A model generated the notes under the pieces. The model ran no database searches. It was not told the DNA's origin and saw only the letters and a list, made by a program, of their open reading frames with translations. From an uncultured Marivita sp. (lineage in GTDB: Bacteria > Pseudomonadota > Alphaproteobacteria > Rhodobacterales > Rhodobacteraceae), in NCBI RefSeq assembly GCF_947488135.1, contig NZ_CANKYW010000005.1, positions 62,001 through 126,000 of the forward strand: DNA of 64,000 bases, given 5' to 3'. The position numbers were made by a program, and so were the translations under genes. This document shows positions 7,729-15,526 of the stretch, piece after piece (position 1 is the stretch's first letter; each line of letters opens with the position of its first letter).

Positions 7729-9075
7729 TCAGACCGTGTCGAGGTATATTTCGACCCGTTCCGCGTCGGTCAGCTCGTCCATGTAGTGACGTTCCTGCTT
7801 TTTGGTCAGAACGAGATTGCGGATCAGCTCTTCGTGGAAGATGCGCGGCATGATCTTGCTGGTCTCGAAAGCGGAGATGGCGGTCGCCCAATCGCCCGGG
7901 ATCTGCGGCAGATCGAGCGCGTAGGCGTTGCCCTTGACCGGATCGGGCGGGGCTTTGCCGTCTTCGATGCCGGTGAGGGCCGCGCCCAGAATGGCCGCCA
8001 AGGTCAGGTAGGGGTTCACATCGCCGCCTGCGACACGGTGTTCGATGCGCCGCGCCGCCGGGCTGCCCGAAGGCACGCGGATCGCGGCGGTGCGGTTCTC
8101 GTAGGCCCATGCGATGCCGGTGGGGGCGTGGGCTTCGGGAACCAGCCGGTCGTAGCTGTTCCAGTGCGGCGCAAAGAGCAGCGTGCTGTCATACATGCCA
8201 TTGAGACACCCCGCGATGGCGTGATGCAGCATGTCGGTGCCGCGCGGGCCGCCATCGTCGAAGACATTGTTGCCGCGCTCGTCCAGGACCGAGAAATGCG
8301 TGTGCATTCCCGAGCCGGAGTAGTCGGGATAGGGTTTGGCCATGAAGGACGCGGCAAAGCCGTGGCGGCGGGCCAGCCCCTTGACCAGCATCTTGAAGAG
8401 CCACGCATCGTCGGCGGCGCGCAGCGCGTCGTCGCAATGCATGAGGTTCATCTCGAACTGGCCCAGTCCGGCCTCGGAAATCACCGTGTCTGCGGGAATG
8501 TCCATCGCTTCGCAGGCGTCGTAGAGATCGGTGAAGAAGCGGTCGAACTGGTCAATGAGGCGGATCGACAGGATCTCGCCCGCTTTGCGGCGTTTGCCGG
8601 ATCGGGGCGAAGCGGGCACCTGAAGGTTGCGGGTGCTGTCGTCGATCAGGAAGAACTCCAGCTCCATCGCTACCACGGGGGTCAAGCCGCGCGCCTTGTA
8701 GCGTTCGACCACGGCGTTCAGCGCATGGCGGGGATCGCCCTCGTAGGGTTCTCCGGTTTCGCGGAACATCCAAAGCGGCAGCAGCGCGCTGGGCGCTTCG
8801 AGCCACGGCATCGGAACAAAGCCGCGCCCGGTGGGCCAGAGCACGCCATCGGCGTCGCCCGCCTCGAAGACCAGCGGGCTGTCGTCGATGTCTTCGCCCC
8901 AGATGTCGAGGTTCAGAACCGAGAGTGGAAATCGGGTGCCGCCGTCCAGCACCTTGTCGGCAAAGCGCGCGGGCACGCGTTTGCCGCGCGCCTGTCCGTT
9001 CACGTCCGAGGCTGCGACCCGGATGGTGCGGACCTGCGGGTTCTTGCGAAGCCAGTTGCGAATATGGGAGTCCAT
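7729..9075 (-). CDS. Glutamine synthetase family protein, PuuA-like gamma-glutamyl-amine synthetase (copy 2)
   Basis: A second 448-aa paralogue of the GS-fold amine ligase, clearly different from the copy at 5621-6985. Catalytic landmarks are kept: MELEFFL at 137-143, EAGLGQFEMN at 201-210, FMAKP at 244-248, GSGMHTH at 254-260 and NRTAAIRVP at 327-335. It follows the ABC permease gene by 71 bases and precedes the amidotransferase gene by 63. Two divergent copies in one operon may act on different amines or form a mixed oligomer; both ideas are inference. Confidence 0.87.
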   Translation of the reverse strand: MDSHIRNWLRKNPQVRTIRVAASDVNGQARGKRVPARFADKVLDGGTRFPLSVLNLDIWGEDIDDSPLVFEAGDADGVLWPTGRGFVPMPWLEAPSALLPLWMFRETGEPYEGDPRHALNAVVERYKARGLTPVVAMELEFFLIDDSTRNLQVPASPRSGKRRKAGEILSIRLIDQFDRFFTDLYDACEAMDIPADTVISEAGLGQFEMNLMHCDDALRAADDAWLFKMLVKGLARRHGFAASFMAKPYPDYSGSGMHTHFSVLDERGNNVFDDGGPRGTDMLHHAIAGCLNGMYDSTLLFAPHWNSYDRLVPEAHAPTGIAWAYENRTAAIRVPSGSPAARRIEHRVAGGDVNPYLTLAAILGAALTGIEDGKAPPDPVKGNAYALDLPQIPGDWATAISAFETSKIMPRIFHEELIRNLVLTKKQERHYMDELTDAERVEIYLDTV

Positions 9076-9146
9076 GGAAGCGCCGTTTTCAATAATTTGA
9101 TCAAATTTAGAAATAGGCGGTGTAACCGTATCTTAGCAAGCGGAAT

Positions 9147-9953
9147 TCACCGGATGACGTTCAGCTTGAGCTTCATCTTCGCCCGCGCCTCTTGCGGCAG
9201 GTGCCGGTTCAGGCGGCGATTGATCAGACCGAAAAGGCTGATGATGCAGAGCGTCAGCAGGATGAAGTAGAAGGCCAGAATCGGGTAGGGGATGAACGGG
9301 TTGAACGTCTTGTCGGCAAAGAAATTCGCGTAGTAGAGCGCATCGCCCCGTTGTTGCCAGGCCGGGAAGCCCGAGAAATAGACCAACGTTGTGGCGTGGA
9401 AGAGAAAGATCGCCTCGTTCGTGTAGGCGGGCCAGGCGAGGCGCAGCATGGTGGGCCATGTGACCCGTTTGAACCGCGCCCAGCCGCTCATCCCGTAGGC
9501 GTCCGCCGCCTCAATATCGCCGCGCGGCACGGATTGCAGAGCGCCGTAGAAGATCTCGCCCGAATAGGCGGCCGTGTTCAGGAAGAGCACGATCAGCGCC
9601 CCCAGCCATGCCGAGGTAAACGGGTCGAAGATCGGAGAGATGGGTTTGAGCGCGAGGAAGAGGAAATAGGCGAAGAAGAACTGGATGAAGAGCGGTGAGC
9701 CGCGGAAGAGAAAGATGAACCACGCGCTGCTCTTGCGGATCACCACGTTGTTCGATGCTTTGCCCAAAGCCACGGCGGTGGCGAGGAAGAACCCCGCGGA
9801 CAGGGCCAGCACGCCGAAATAGATGTTCCACAGCATGCCCGAGCCGATCAGCGTGAATTGCTGGCACAGCGTAAAGCCTTCGCGGGGCAGCACGCGCTCT
9901 CCGATCCCGAGGGACCGCAGCCCGTAATCGGCGATGGTTTCCCAGCAGCTCAT
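9147..9953 (-). CDS. Polar amino acid ABC transporter, permease 2 (HisM-like)
   Basis: Inner-membrane permease of a PAAT-type uptake system, 268 aa with several hydrophobic segments. The EAA loop, which contacts the ATPase, is visible as SVPRGDIEAADAYGMSGWAR followed by FKRVTWP. FLFRGSPLFIQFFF is the typical early motif of HisQM permeases. Its start overlaps the stop of permease 1 by four bases (ATGA), so the two are translationally coupled and form a heterodimer. The substrate is likely an amino acid or small amine, judged from the downstream synthetase and oxidase genes. Confidence 0.9.
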   Translation of the reverse strand: MSCWETIADYGLRSLGIGERVLPREGFTLCQQFTLIGSGMLWNIYFGVLALSAGFFLATAVALGKASNNVVIRKSSAWFIFLFRGSPLFIQFFFAYFLFLALKPISPIFDPFTSAWLGALIVLFLNTAAYSGEIFYGALQSVPRGDIEAADAYGMSGWARFKRVTWPTMLRLAWPAYTNEAIFLFHATTLVYFSGFPAWQQRGDALYYANFFADKTFNPFIPYPILAFYFILLTLCIISLFGLINRRLNRHLPQEARAKMKLKLNVIR

Positions 9954-10756
9954 GCCGCCGCCTTACGCTGCGCTTCGCCGGCCATGGTGGCTTGTCCGTG
10001 GGTGAGCTTGCGCATCACCTTGTCGAGTACGATCTCCGACACGCGGGTGAAGGCGAGGTAGAAGATCAGCAGACCGAGGAAGTACCACACGCGCCAGTCG
10101 CCATGCGGATAGTCGGTAAAGCGCGGGGTCTTGGAGCCGCCGAGTTCGCGGGCCCAGTAGACGATGTCCTCGACCCCGAGCAGGAACAGGAGCGGCGTCG
10201 CCTTGATGAGTACGAGCCAGAGATTGGACAGGCCGGGCAGGGCGAAGACCCACATTTGCGGCACCAGAATGCGCCAGTAGACCTGCCGGCGCGACATGCC
10301 GTAGGCCTCGGCGGTCTCGAGCTGGTTGTGGGGCACCGCGCGCATCGCGCCGTAGAGCACGTTGGCGGCGAAGGCACCGAAGACGATGGCGAAGGTCAGA
10401 ACGGCAAGGAAGAAGCCATACGTCTCGTGTATCCACTGAGGCGCGTTGTTCATGGGCAGTTTCGCGACGTCGCAGACGACGAAGTCATTGCCCTGCCAGA
10501 TGCTGTCGGTCCAGTCGGGGCATTTGATCTCGTGGCGGATCCATTCGAAGAAAATGTCGAGCGCCAGCACGAAGAACAGGAAGAACGCGATGTCGGGCAC
10601 GCCGCGCACGATGGCGATGTAGCCTTTGCCGAACAAGCGCAGCGGCGCGATCCTGGAACGTGCGGCGGAGGCACCGCCAAAGCCGAAGGCGAGGGCCGTG
10701 GGCGCCGTGATCGCAAGCAGAAGCAGGACCGTGCCGAAGGACCAGTAGAGGCCCAT
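9950..10756 (-). CDS. Polar amino acid ABC transporter, permease 1 (HisQ-like)
   Basis: Second permease of the same uptake system, 268 aa. It has an N-terminal membrane segment (SFGTVLLLLAITAPTALAFG), the HisQM-type motif YIAIVRGVPDIAFFLFF, an extended periplasmic loop with two cysteines (CPDW, VCDV), and the EAA loop AVPHNQLETAEAYGMSRRQ. It is separated from the binding protein gene upstream by 160 bases that contain a strong hairpin, which would lower permease expression relative to the binding protein. Confidence 0.9.
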   Translation of the reverse strand: MGLYWSFGTVLLLLAITAPTALAFGFGGASAARSRIAPLRLFGKGYIAIVRGVPDIAFFLFFVLALDIFFEWIRHEIKCPDWTDSIWQGNDFVVCDVAKLPMNNAPQWIHETYGFFLAVLTFAIVFGAFAANVLYGAMRAVPHNQLETAEAYGMSRRQVYWRILVPQMWVFALPGLSNLWLVLIKATPLLFLLGVEDIVYWARELGGSKTPRFTDYPHGDWRVWYFLGLLIFYLAFTRVSEIVLDKVMRKLTHGQATMAGEAQRKAAA

Positions 10757-10878
10757 ATGCTTTCCGGTCGTCAGGTAACACGCGAACCACTGAAATGTGC
10801 CGAGCGTGTCGGGATCTGTGCAAAAACTGAAGATGGCGCGCCTCTGGTGGGCTTGGATATGAGTTTATTTTGCAAGAT

Positions 10879-10905
10879 GAAGGGGGCAGGTGGGCCGCCC
10901 CCTTC
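10879..10905. repeat. Hairpin between binding-protein and permease genes
   Basis: GAAGGGGGC and GCCCCCTTC form a perfect 9-bp stem around a 9-base loop, 12 bases past the binding protein stop. No T-run follows on the coding strand. Such a stem commonly protects the upstream message or reduces read-through, matching the need for excess binding protein. Confidence 0.7.
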
Positions 10906-10916
10906 GAAGATCGCGC

Positions 10917-11645
10917 TTAGAAGGTTGCCGAATCCGGCAGCCATTTTTCGATCAACGCGTTGAGCGAGCCGTCTTCCTTCATCGACTCGATCGCGGCGGT
11001 GAACTTGTCGCGCAGTTCGGTATCGCTTTCGCGGATGCCCATGCCGATGCCACCGCCCAGCAGAACGTCCTCACCAACGAGGGCGACGTCGGCGTTTTCC
11101 TCGGCAATGGGCTGGAGATAGGCCTTGTCGGCCAGAACCGCGTCGGCCTCACCGCTGCGCACGGCGGCGATGGTTTCGTCGGGTGTGGCGAATTCCACCA
11201 GCGTGGCACCGGACGAGGCGATATGGGCTGCCTGGATCGTGCCCGCCTGCGCGGCGATCACGCCGCCTTCGAAATCCACATCCGCGCCGTCGAGGGCGAG
11301 GTAGGCCGAGGGATCGGGCTGGGTGTAATTGGCCGTGAAGTCGATCACTTCGTCGCGTTCGTCGGTGATCGACATGCCGGCGATGATGACGTCGTAGTTG
11401 CCGGCAACGAGGTTCGGGATGATGCTGTCCCATTCGTTGGTGACCCATTCACAGGTCAGCTCGGCGCGGGTGCAGAGCTCATCGCCCAATTCGCGCTCGA
11501 AGCCGTCGACCTCGCCCGCGTCATTGATGAAGTTGTACGGAGGGTAGGCGCCTTCGGTGCCCAGACGGACGACCGAGTGGCTTTCCGCGAAGGCCATCGA
11601 GGCGGTCAGCGCAAGGGCGGCTGTGCCCAGGATGATCTTTTTCAT
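10917..11645 (-). CDS. Polar amino acid ABC transporter, periplasmic substrate-binding protein
   Basis: A 242-aa family 3 solute-binding protein. It starts with a clear signal peptide (KKIILGTAALALTASMAFA) and continues VVRLGTEGAYPPYNFINDAG, the usual opening of Lys/Arg/Orn/His-type binding proteins. VTNEWDSIIPNLVAGNYDVI and AGMSITDERDEVIDFT are standard landmarks. It lies between the ATPase gene (26 bases upstream) and the permeases. It should deliver a polar amino acid or related compound. The family does not reveal whether the ligand is an amino acid, opine or amine. Confidence 0.92.
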   Translation of the reverse strand: MKKIILGTAALALTASMAFAESHSVVRLGTEGAYPPYNFINDAGEVDGFERELGDELCTRAELTCEWVTNEWDSIIPNLVAGNYDVIIAGMSITDERDEVIDFTANYTQPDPSAYLALDGADVDFEGGVIAAQAGTIQAAHIASSGATLVEFATPDETIAAVRSGEADAVLADKAYLQPIAEENADVALVGEDVLLGGGIGMGIRESDTELRDKFTAAIESMKEDGSLNALIEKWLPDSATF

Positions 11646-11671
11646 GTTTGGTACTCCCAGTTCTTGGTTGG

Positions 11672-12445
11672 TTAATCGGCCATTGTGGAGGACAGAAACC
11701 CCCGCAGCCGTTCTGATTTGGGGGCGCCGAACAGATTGTCCGGCGCGCCTTCTTCTTCGATCAGGCCCTGGTGCAGGAACACCACGTGATCGCTCACGTC
11801 GCGGGCCATTTTCATGTCATGGGTGACGATCAGCATGGTCCGGCCTTCGGAGGCGAGATCCTTGATGACGCGCACCACTTCCTGTTCGAGTTCGGGATCA
11901 AGCGCCGAGGTCGGCTCGTCGAAGAGCAGCGCCTCGGGTTCCATGCACAGCGCGCGGGCGATGGCGGCGCGCTGTTGCTGGCCGCCGGAAAGTTGCGCCG
12001 GATAGGCGTCGCATTTGTCGCCGATGCCCACCTTGTCGAGATAGCCGCGGGCGGCTTGTTCGGCTTCGGCGCGGTCGCGGCCGAGCACAGTGACCGGCGC
12101 TTCCATCACGTTTTGCAGGATCGTCATATGGGCCCAGAGATTGAACTGCTGGAACACCATCGACAGGTTGGTGCGGATGCGCAGCACCTGTTTCGGATCG
12201 GCGGGGTGACGGCCAAGGCCTTTGCCCTTCCAGTGCACCGCCTCGCCCTTGAACAGGATATCGCCCTGCTGGCTGTCCTCGAGCAGGTTGGCGCAGCGCA
12301 GGATTGTGGATTTGCCCGACCCGGACGATCCGATCAGCGACACCACGTCGCCGCGGTGGGCGGTGATGTCGACCCCCTTGATGACCTCAAGGTTCCCGTA
12401 CTGCTTGTGCAGGTTGCGTATTTCGAGAACGGGCGTGTCGGTCAC
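11672..12445 (-). CDS. Polar amino acid ABC transporter, ATP-binding protein (HisP/GlnQ-like)
   Basis: Powers the uptake system encoded downstream. Walker A is GSSGSGKST, the signature motif is LSGGQQQR, Walker B is ALLFDEPTSALD, and the switch histidine is in IVTHDM. The Q-loop region reads MVFQQFNLWAHMTILQNVMEAP, as in HisP/GlnQ proteins. The frame stays open to an ATG at 12517, but the GTG at 12445 gives a start right before TDTPVLEIRNLHKQYG, which matches family length (257 aa), and AAGG lies 7 bases upstream. It is the first gene of the transporter-amine catabolic operon. Confidence 0.9.
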   Translation of the reverse strand: MTDTPVLEIRNLHKQYGNLEVIKGVDITAHRGDVVSLIGSSGSGKSTILRCANLLEDSQQGDILFKGEAVHWKGKGLGRHPADPKQVLRIRTNLSMVFQQFNLWAHMTILQNVMEAPVTVLGRDRAEAEQAARGYLDKVGIGDKCDAYPAQLSGGQQQRAAIARALCMEPEALLFDEPTSALDPELEQEVVRVIKDLASEGRTMLIVTHDMKMARDVSDHVVFLHQGLIEEEGAPDNLFGAPKSERLRGFLSSTMAD

Positions 12446-12567
12446 GGAGCGGCCTTGCGGCTGGTTCAAAGATGCGTCGCAAGATGAGGGCAAAAGGTGC
12501 AGCGATGCAATGCTCAAAACGCCGGAAAGAGGCGGTTTGGCGTCTTTAACCCTGCGTCAGGTGTCGT

Positions 12568-13305
12568 TCAGACCGGAGGCGGCGCGGGAATGGGCTGTGC
12601 GTGATAGAGCCCTTCGTCCAGCACGCAGAAGGACATGGGGCCGCCCATCGCGGCCGCATCCTCGGGGGCGAAGGCGTGGGTGGCCGCAGTGAGTGCCGCG
12701 CGCAACGGGGCGGGATCGGTGCCTTTGGCGGCGATCAGCGGCAATCCGGGCGTGGGGTCGGTTTGACCCACGATCCGCACCCGTGCCGCGTTCGGGTCGC
12801 AGCGATCCAGCAGGCGCCATGTGACCGCGTCGAGGCAGGCGATGTCGGCGCGTCCTTCGGCGACCGCTGCGAGCGATGCGGCGTGGCTTCCGGTCGGGAT
12901 GTATCGGGTGACGGATGCGGTTTCTTGGCGGCCTTGCGCTGCGGCCCAGCCGGATTGGCTGTCGGCGCTGTTATAGGCCAGCGTTATCGCCGGGCCCTGG
13001 GTATCGGAACGGGTGATGATCAGGGATCGGTAATGGCCGGGCGGAGTATCGAGGCCGAAATCGAGTGTGCCGATATAGTGCACCTTGCTCTTGAGGGCCG
13101 AGCGAAAGGGCAGGCCGCAGGTCATCGACATTGCGAGATCGGGGGACAGCCAATGCGCGTACCAATCGGCGGGCAGGGTTTCCGGCGGCGTGAGATCGGG
13201 GAGCGACACGCCTTCATAACGCGCGCAGTCCTGTGCGATCGACCAGAACGCGCGCCAGAGACCCGCATTTTCCGCCCGCCAGTACATCGGCAGGCTAACG
13301 ATCAT
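12568..13305 (-). CDS. PhnD-like phosphate/phosphonate-type binding protein without signal peptide
   Basis: A 245-aa protein with the periplasmic-binding-protein fold of the PhnD/phosphonate group. Supporting stretches are AVAEGRADIACLDAVTWRLL and RVRIVGQTDPTPGLPLIAAKG, which resemble the second-lobe motif of these proteins. It starts MIVSLPMYWRAENAGLWRAF with no hydrophobic export signal, so it is probably cytoplasmic or a sensor-type relative. No ABC partner gene adjoins it. It overlaps the TerB-like gene upstream by four bases and is the last gene of the rlmJ operon. Ligand unknown. Confidence 0.75.
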   Translation of the reverse strand: MIVSLPMYWRAENAGLWRAFWSIAQDCARYEGVSLPDLTPPETLPADWYAHWLSPDLAMSMTCGLPFRSALKSKVHYIGTLDFGLDTPPGHYRSLIITRSDTQGPAITLAYNSADSQSGWAAAQGRQETASVTRYIPTGSHAASLAAVAEGRADIACLDAVTWRLLDRCDPNAARVRIVGQTDPTPGLPLIAAKGTDPAPLRAALTAATHAFAPEDAAAMGGPMSFCVLDEGLYHAQPIPAPPPV

Positions 13306-13739
13306 GCCTTATCGACGCGTTGCCGGGCCAGCGCGCTGTCGCGGTCGTTGATGCCGAGAAGCTTGGAGACCAGGCGAAGAAGCGCGTCTTCTTCGGCTTC
13401 GCGCACGCCATCGGCCAGCACCACTTCCCAGAGCGCCTCGATCACCGCGATCCGGTCCTCGTAAGGCACCGCATCCTTGATCGCGGAGGTGAAGCGCACG
13501 GTGTCCGGGGCCTCGGATTCCAGCGTCTCGGCTTCGCTCCGCAGCTTGGAGGCTTCGAACGGTGACAGGCCGTAGCGGGTGGCCGCGATGCGGTCGATGC
13601 GGGTTTTCTCGCTTTCGTCATAGTCACCATCGGTCCGGGCGACGCGCACGAGAAGCGCCGTCAGCGCGAGACGCGCATCGGTGTCGGGAAGCGGGGCGGG
13701 GTCGGGAGCGGTGAGCCGCTTGAGGAAATCTGCAAACAT
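13302..13739 (-). CDS. TerB-like (tellurite resistance/DjlA N-terminal) domain protein
   Basis: A 145-aa helical acidic protein. TALLVRVARTDGDYDESEKT and EVVLADGVREAEEDALLRLV are the paired acidic helices typical of the TerB fold, which binds metal. The frame remains open upstream, but the ATG at 13739 (MFADFLKRLTAPDP) is the natural start. It is coupled to the PhnD-like gene downstream by a four-base overlap. Bacteria often carry such single TerB proteins outside tellurite operons, and their function is generally unknown. I do not infer metal resistance. Confidence 0.82.
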   Translation of the reverse strand: MFADFLKRLTAPDPAPLPDTDARLALTALLVRVARTDGDYDESEKTRIDRIAATRYGLSPFEASKLRSEAETLESEAPDTVRFTSAIKDAVPYEDRIAVIEALWEVVLADGVREAEEDALLRLVSKLLGINDRDSALARQRVDKA

Positions 13740-13795
13740 GGGGAACGATATATGCCGGGGTGGGCCGTTCGCCAATGGCAGATCGCACGCGGCGC

Positions 13796-14482
13796 TTATC
13801 CGGACAGATCCTCGACCTCGTAGAGGATGTCGTCGATGGCAATGCCGCCGGGGTCGGTGTTTTCGATCGTGACCGCGGCCACGCCGTAGCCGCTGCGCCA
13901 AGCGAGAGAGATGACACCGCGCCCAAGCGGCAGGACGAAATCGGTGATCGGGCGGGCGTTGACGTCGTAGAACACGATCTCGGCCGCGCGCGGCATCGGG
14001 CGCTGACCCAGAGGGTCGGGGTATTCGGCGTGAAGGCGCAGGCCGAAGGCGAATTGCGGATCGTCAAAGGTGAACGCGATGCTGCCCTCGCCGCGCCCGT
14101 CCGCGCCGGCAAGGCCCACCGGGCCAAGCGGGAACAGCGCGTTGGAGCCGAAACCGGCGTGATGGGCGATGGTGAAGTTCTGGCCGGAGGTCCCGGGGAT
14201 CACGCGGGGCGGCGCGCCCGGCAGACCGTCCAGCGCATCGAAGCGGCCATAATCGGTGTCGATCTCGGCCAATCCCTGGCCCAGCAACCGCTCCGCGATC
14301 GACAGTCCAGGGGCGCGCCAGTGATGGTCGAAATTGATGCCCGGCTCTGTCACGGGCGGCAGGCTGTCGAAGGTTTCGATCCGGTGCGGGACGGATTTCA
14401 GGCTGTCGTACGGCACCTTCCGCAGCTCGTTCGCGGCGGCGAGGCCGGGCAGGCAGAGCAGTGCTAGTGCTGTGCGGATCAT
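13796..14482 (-). CDS. Secreted protein of unknown function
   Basis: A 228-aa protein with a classical signal peptide (MIRTALALLCLPGLAAANEL, cleavage after AAA or AAN). The remainder looks beta-rich, with GSIAFTFDDPQFAFGLRLHA and an end reading TIENTDPGGIAIDDILYEVE. This resembles the lectin-like or PEP-CTERM-style beta-sandwich modules that end in 'DDI' strands, but I cannot name a family with confidence. Its start overlaps the rlmJ stop by four bases, so it is co-translated with it. The export signal implies a periplasmic or outer-surface location. Confidence 0.75.
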   Translation of the reverse strand: MIRTALALLCLPGLAAANELRKVPYDSLKSVPHRIETFDSLPPVTEPGINFDHHWRAPGLSIAERLLGQGLAEIDTDYGRFDALDGLPGAPPRVIPGTSGQNFTIAHHAGFGSNALFPLGPVGLAGADGRGEGSIAFTFDDPQFAFGLRLHAEYPDPLGQRPMPRAAEIVFYDVNARPITDFVLPLGRGVISLAWRSGYGVAAVTIENTDPGGIAIDDILYEVEDLSG

Positions 14483-15246
14483 GACGTGTCCCGGAACAGC
14501 GCCGAGAGCGATTTCAGCTCCGGCCCGAGGCCGAATGGCGGGTTCACGATGAAGAGCCCGGATCCAATCATGCGATGGCCGTCGCGCGCGGGCGGGAACC
14601 GGACCTCGTGGGTGAGCGCCTCTGGCTGATCGGCTTGCAGGCTGCGAAGCATCGGGCGGTGCGCGCCGGAGGTGAGGATCGGATACCAGATCATCACCAC
14701 GCCGACATTCCATTTCTTCGTGAGTGTGGCCAGCCATTTGGGGATCTGCGCGTACTCGGCCTTGATTTCGTAGCTGGGGTCGACCAGCATCAGCCCCCGG
14801 CGCGGCGTGGGTGGGCAGAGGCTCTGGGCCAGCGCCAGACCGTCCTGCGGATAGGTGTGGATGCTGGGACCGCGCAGGTTGGTCCTTAGGGCGGTGTATT
14901 CCTGCGGGTGCAGTTCGGCGAGGTGCAGCGTGTCTTGTTCGCGCAACAGGGCGCGGGCGATGGCGGGGGAGCCGGGGTAAAGCCCGTCCGGGATCGCGGC
15001 CAGCGCCTTGAGGTAGGGATGGTTTTGGGGAAACCGGTCTCGGAGCCGTGTGATGCCCTGCGCCGCCTCGCCGGTTTTGACGGCCTCCGGTGCCGTCAGA
15101 TCGTAGAGACCGCGCCCGGCATGGGTTTCGATATAGCTGAGCGGCTTGTCCTTGCGCGTCAGGTACTCGAGCGCGACCGCGAGGGCGGCGTGCTTGTGGA
15201 CATCGGCGGCGTTGCCTGCGTGGTAGAGGTGTTGGTAGGACAGCAT
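14479..15246 (-). CDS. rlmJ: 23S rRNA (adenine-N6)-methyltransferase RlmJ
   Basis: Methylates A2030 of 23S rRNA with S-adenosylmethionine. The 255-aa protein begins MLSYQHLYHAGNAADVHKHA, a highly conserved RlmJ start. It has IETHAGRGLYDL as a binding segment and the catalytic-type motif MLVDPSYEIKAEY. It heads an apparent four-gene operon with a secreted protein, a TerB-like protein and a PhnD-like protein; this association does not explain the rRNA function. Confidence 0.93.
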   Translation of the reverse strand: MLSYQHLYHAGNAADVHKHAALAVALEYLTRKDKPLSYIETHAGRGLYDLTAPEAVKTGEAAQGITRLRDRFPQNHPYLKALAAIPDGLYPGSPAIARALLREQDTLHLAELHPQEYTALRTNLRGPSIHTYPQDGLALAQSLCPPTPRRGLMLVDPSYEIKAEYAQIPKWLATLTKKWNVGVVMIWYPILTSGAHRPMLRSLQADQPEALTHEVRFPPARDGHRMIGSGLFIVNPPFGLGPELKSLSALFRDTS

Positions 15247-15526
15247 GGGCCGTTGATAGGCCAGATGCGCGGCGCCGGATAGAGGTCAGCCGGTCGCGGT
15301 GGCGTCGATCCAATCAAGGAAGCTGTCGGAGCCGTCCGCGCTCCAGCACGGCAAGCAGCCGAGGCTTGATTCCACCGATCCGGCGCGTTTCACAAGCCGT
15401 AGACACCGCTCAGGACGGAAAACGGTTGATCTGGTGGCTCCGTCAAGCGATCTTGACGCCAGAGGACAATGCACATGGGGAATGTCGCTTAGATCACTTT
15501 AATTATTCCGTACAGGAGACCAGATT
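15247..15526. other. Gap between rlmJ and the ATP-grasp gene: junction from G+C-rich to A+T-rich DNA
   Basis: About the first 230 bases are G+C-rich like the rest of the chromosome, and from about 15480 the base composition drops. A short minus-strand open frame at 15286-15474 has no family I recognise and no ribosome site. It could be the remains of an interrupted gene. I see no transposase, tRNA or direct repeat at the junction. Confidence 0.5.

Noticed and set aside
7696-9270. Plus-strand open frame of 524 codons opposite the second synthetase
   Set aside because: Antisense shadow of a conserved gene with intact catalytic motifs.
12568-13305. Phosphonate ABC transporter operon
   Set aside because: Only a PhnD-like binding-protein fold is present. 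No permease or ATPase of that family adjoins, and the protein has no signal peptide.
13302-13739. Tellurite resistance determinant
   Set aside because: A lone TerB-like domain is common in genomes without the ter operon; none of the other ter genes is here.
15286-15474. 62-codon minus-strand frame between rlmJ and the ATP-grasp gene
   Set aside because: No ribosome site and no family; possibly the remains of a gene, but not supportable as a coding region.
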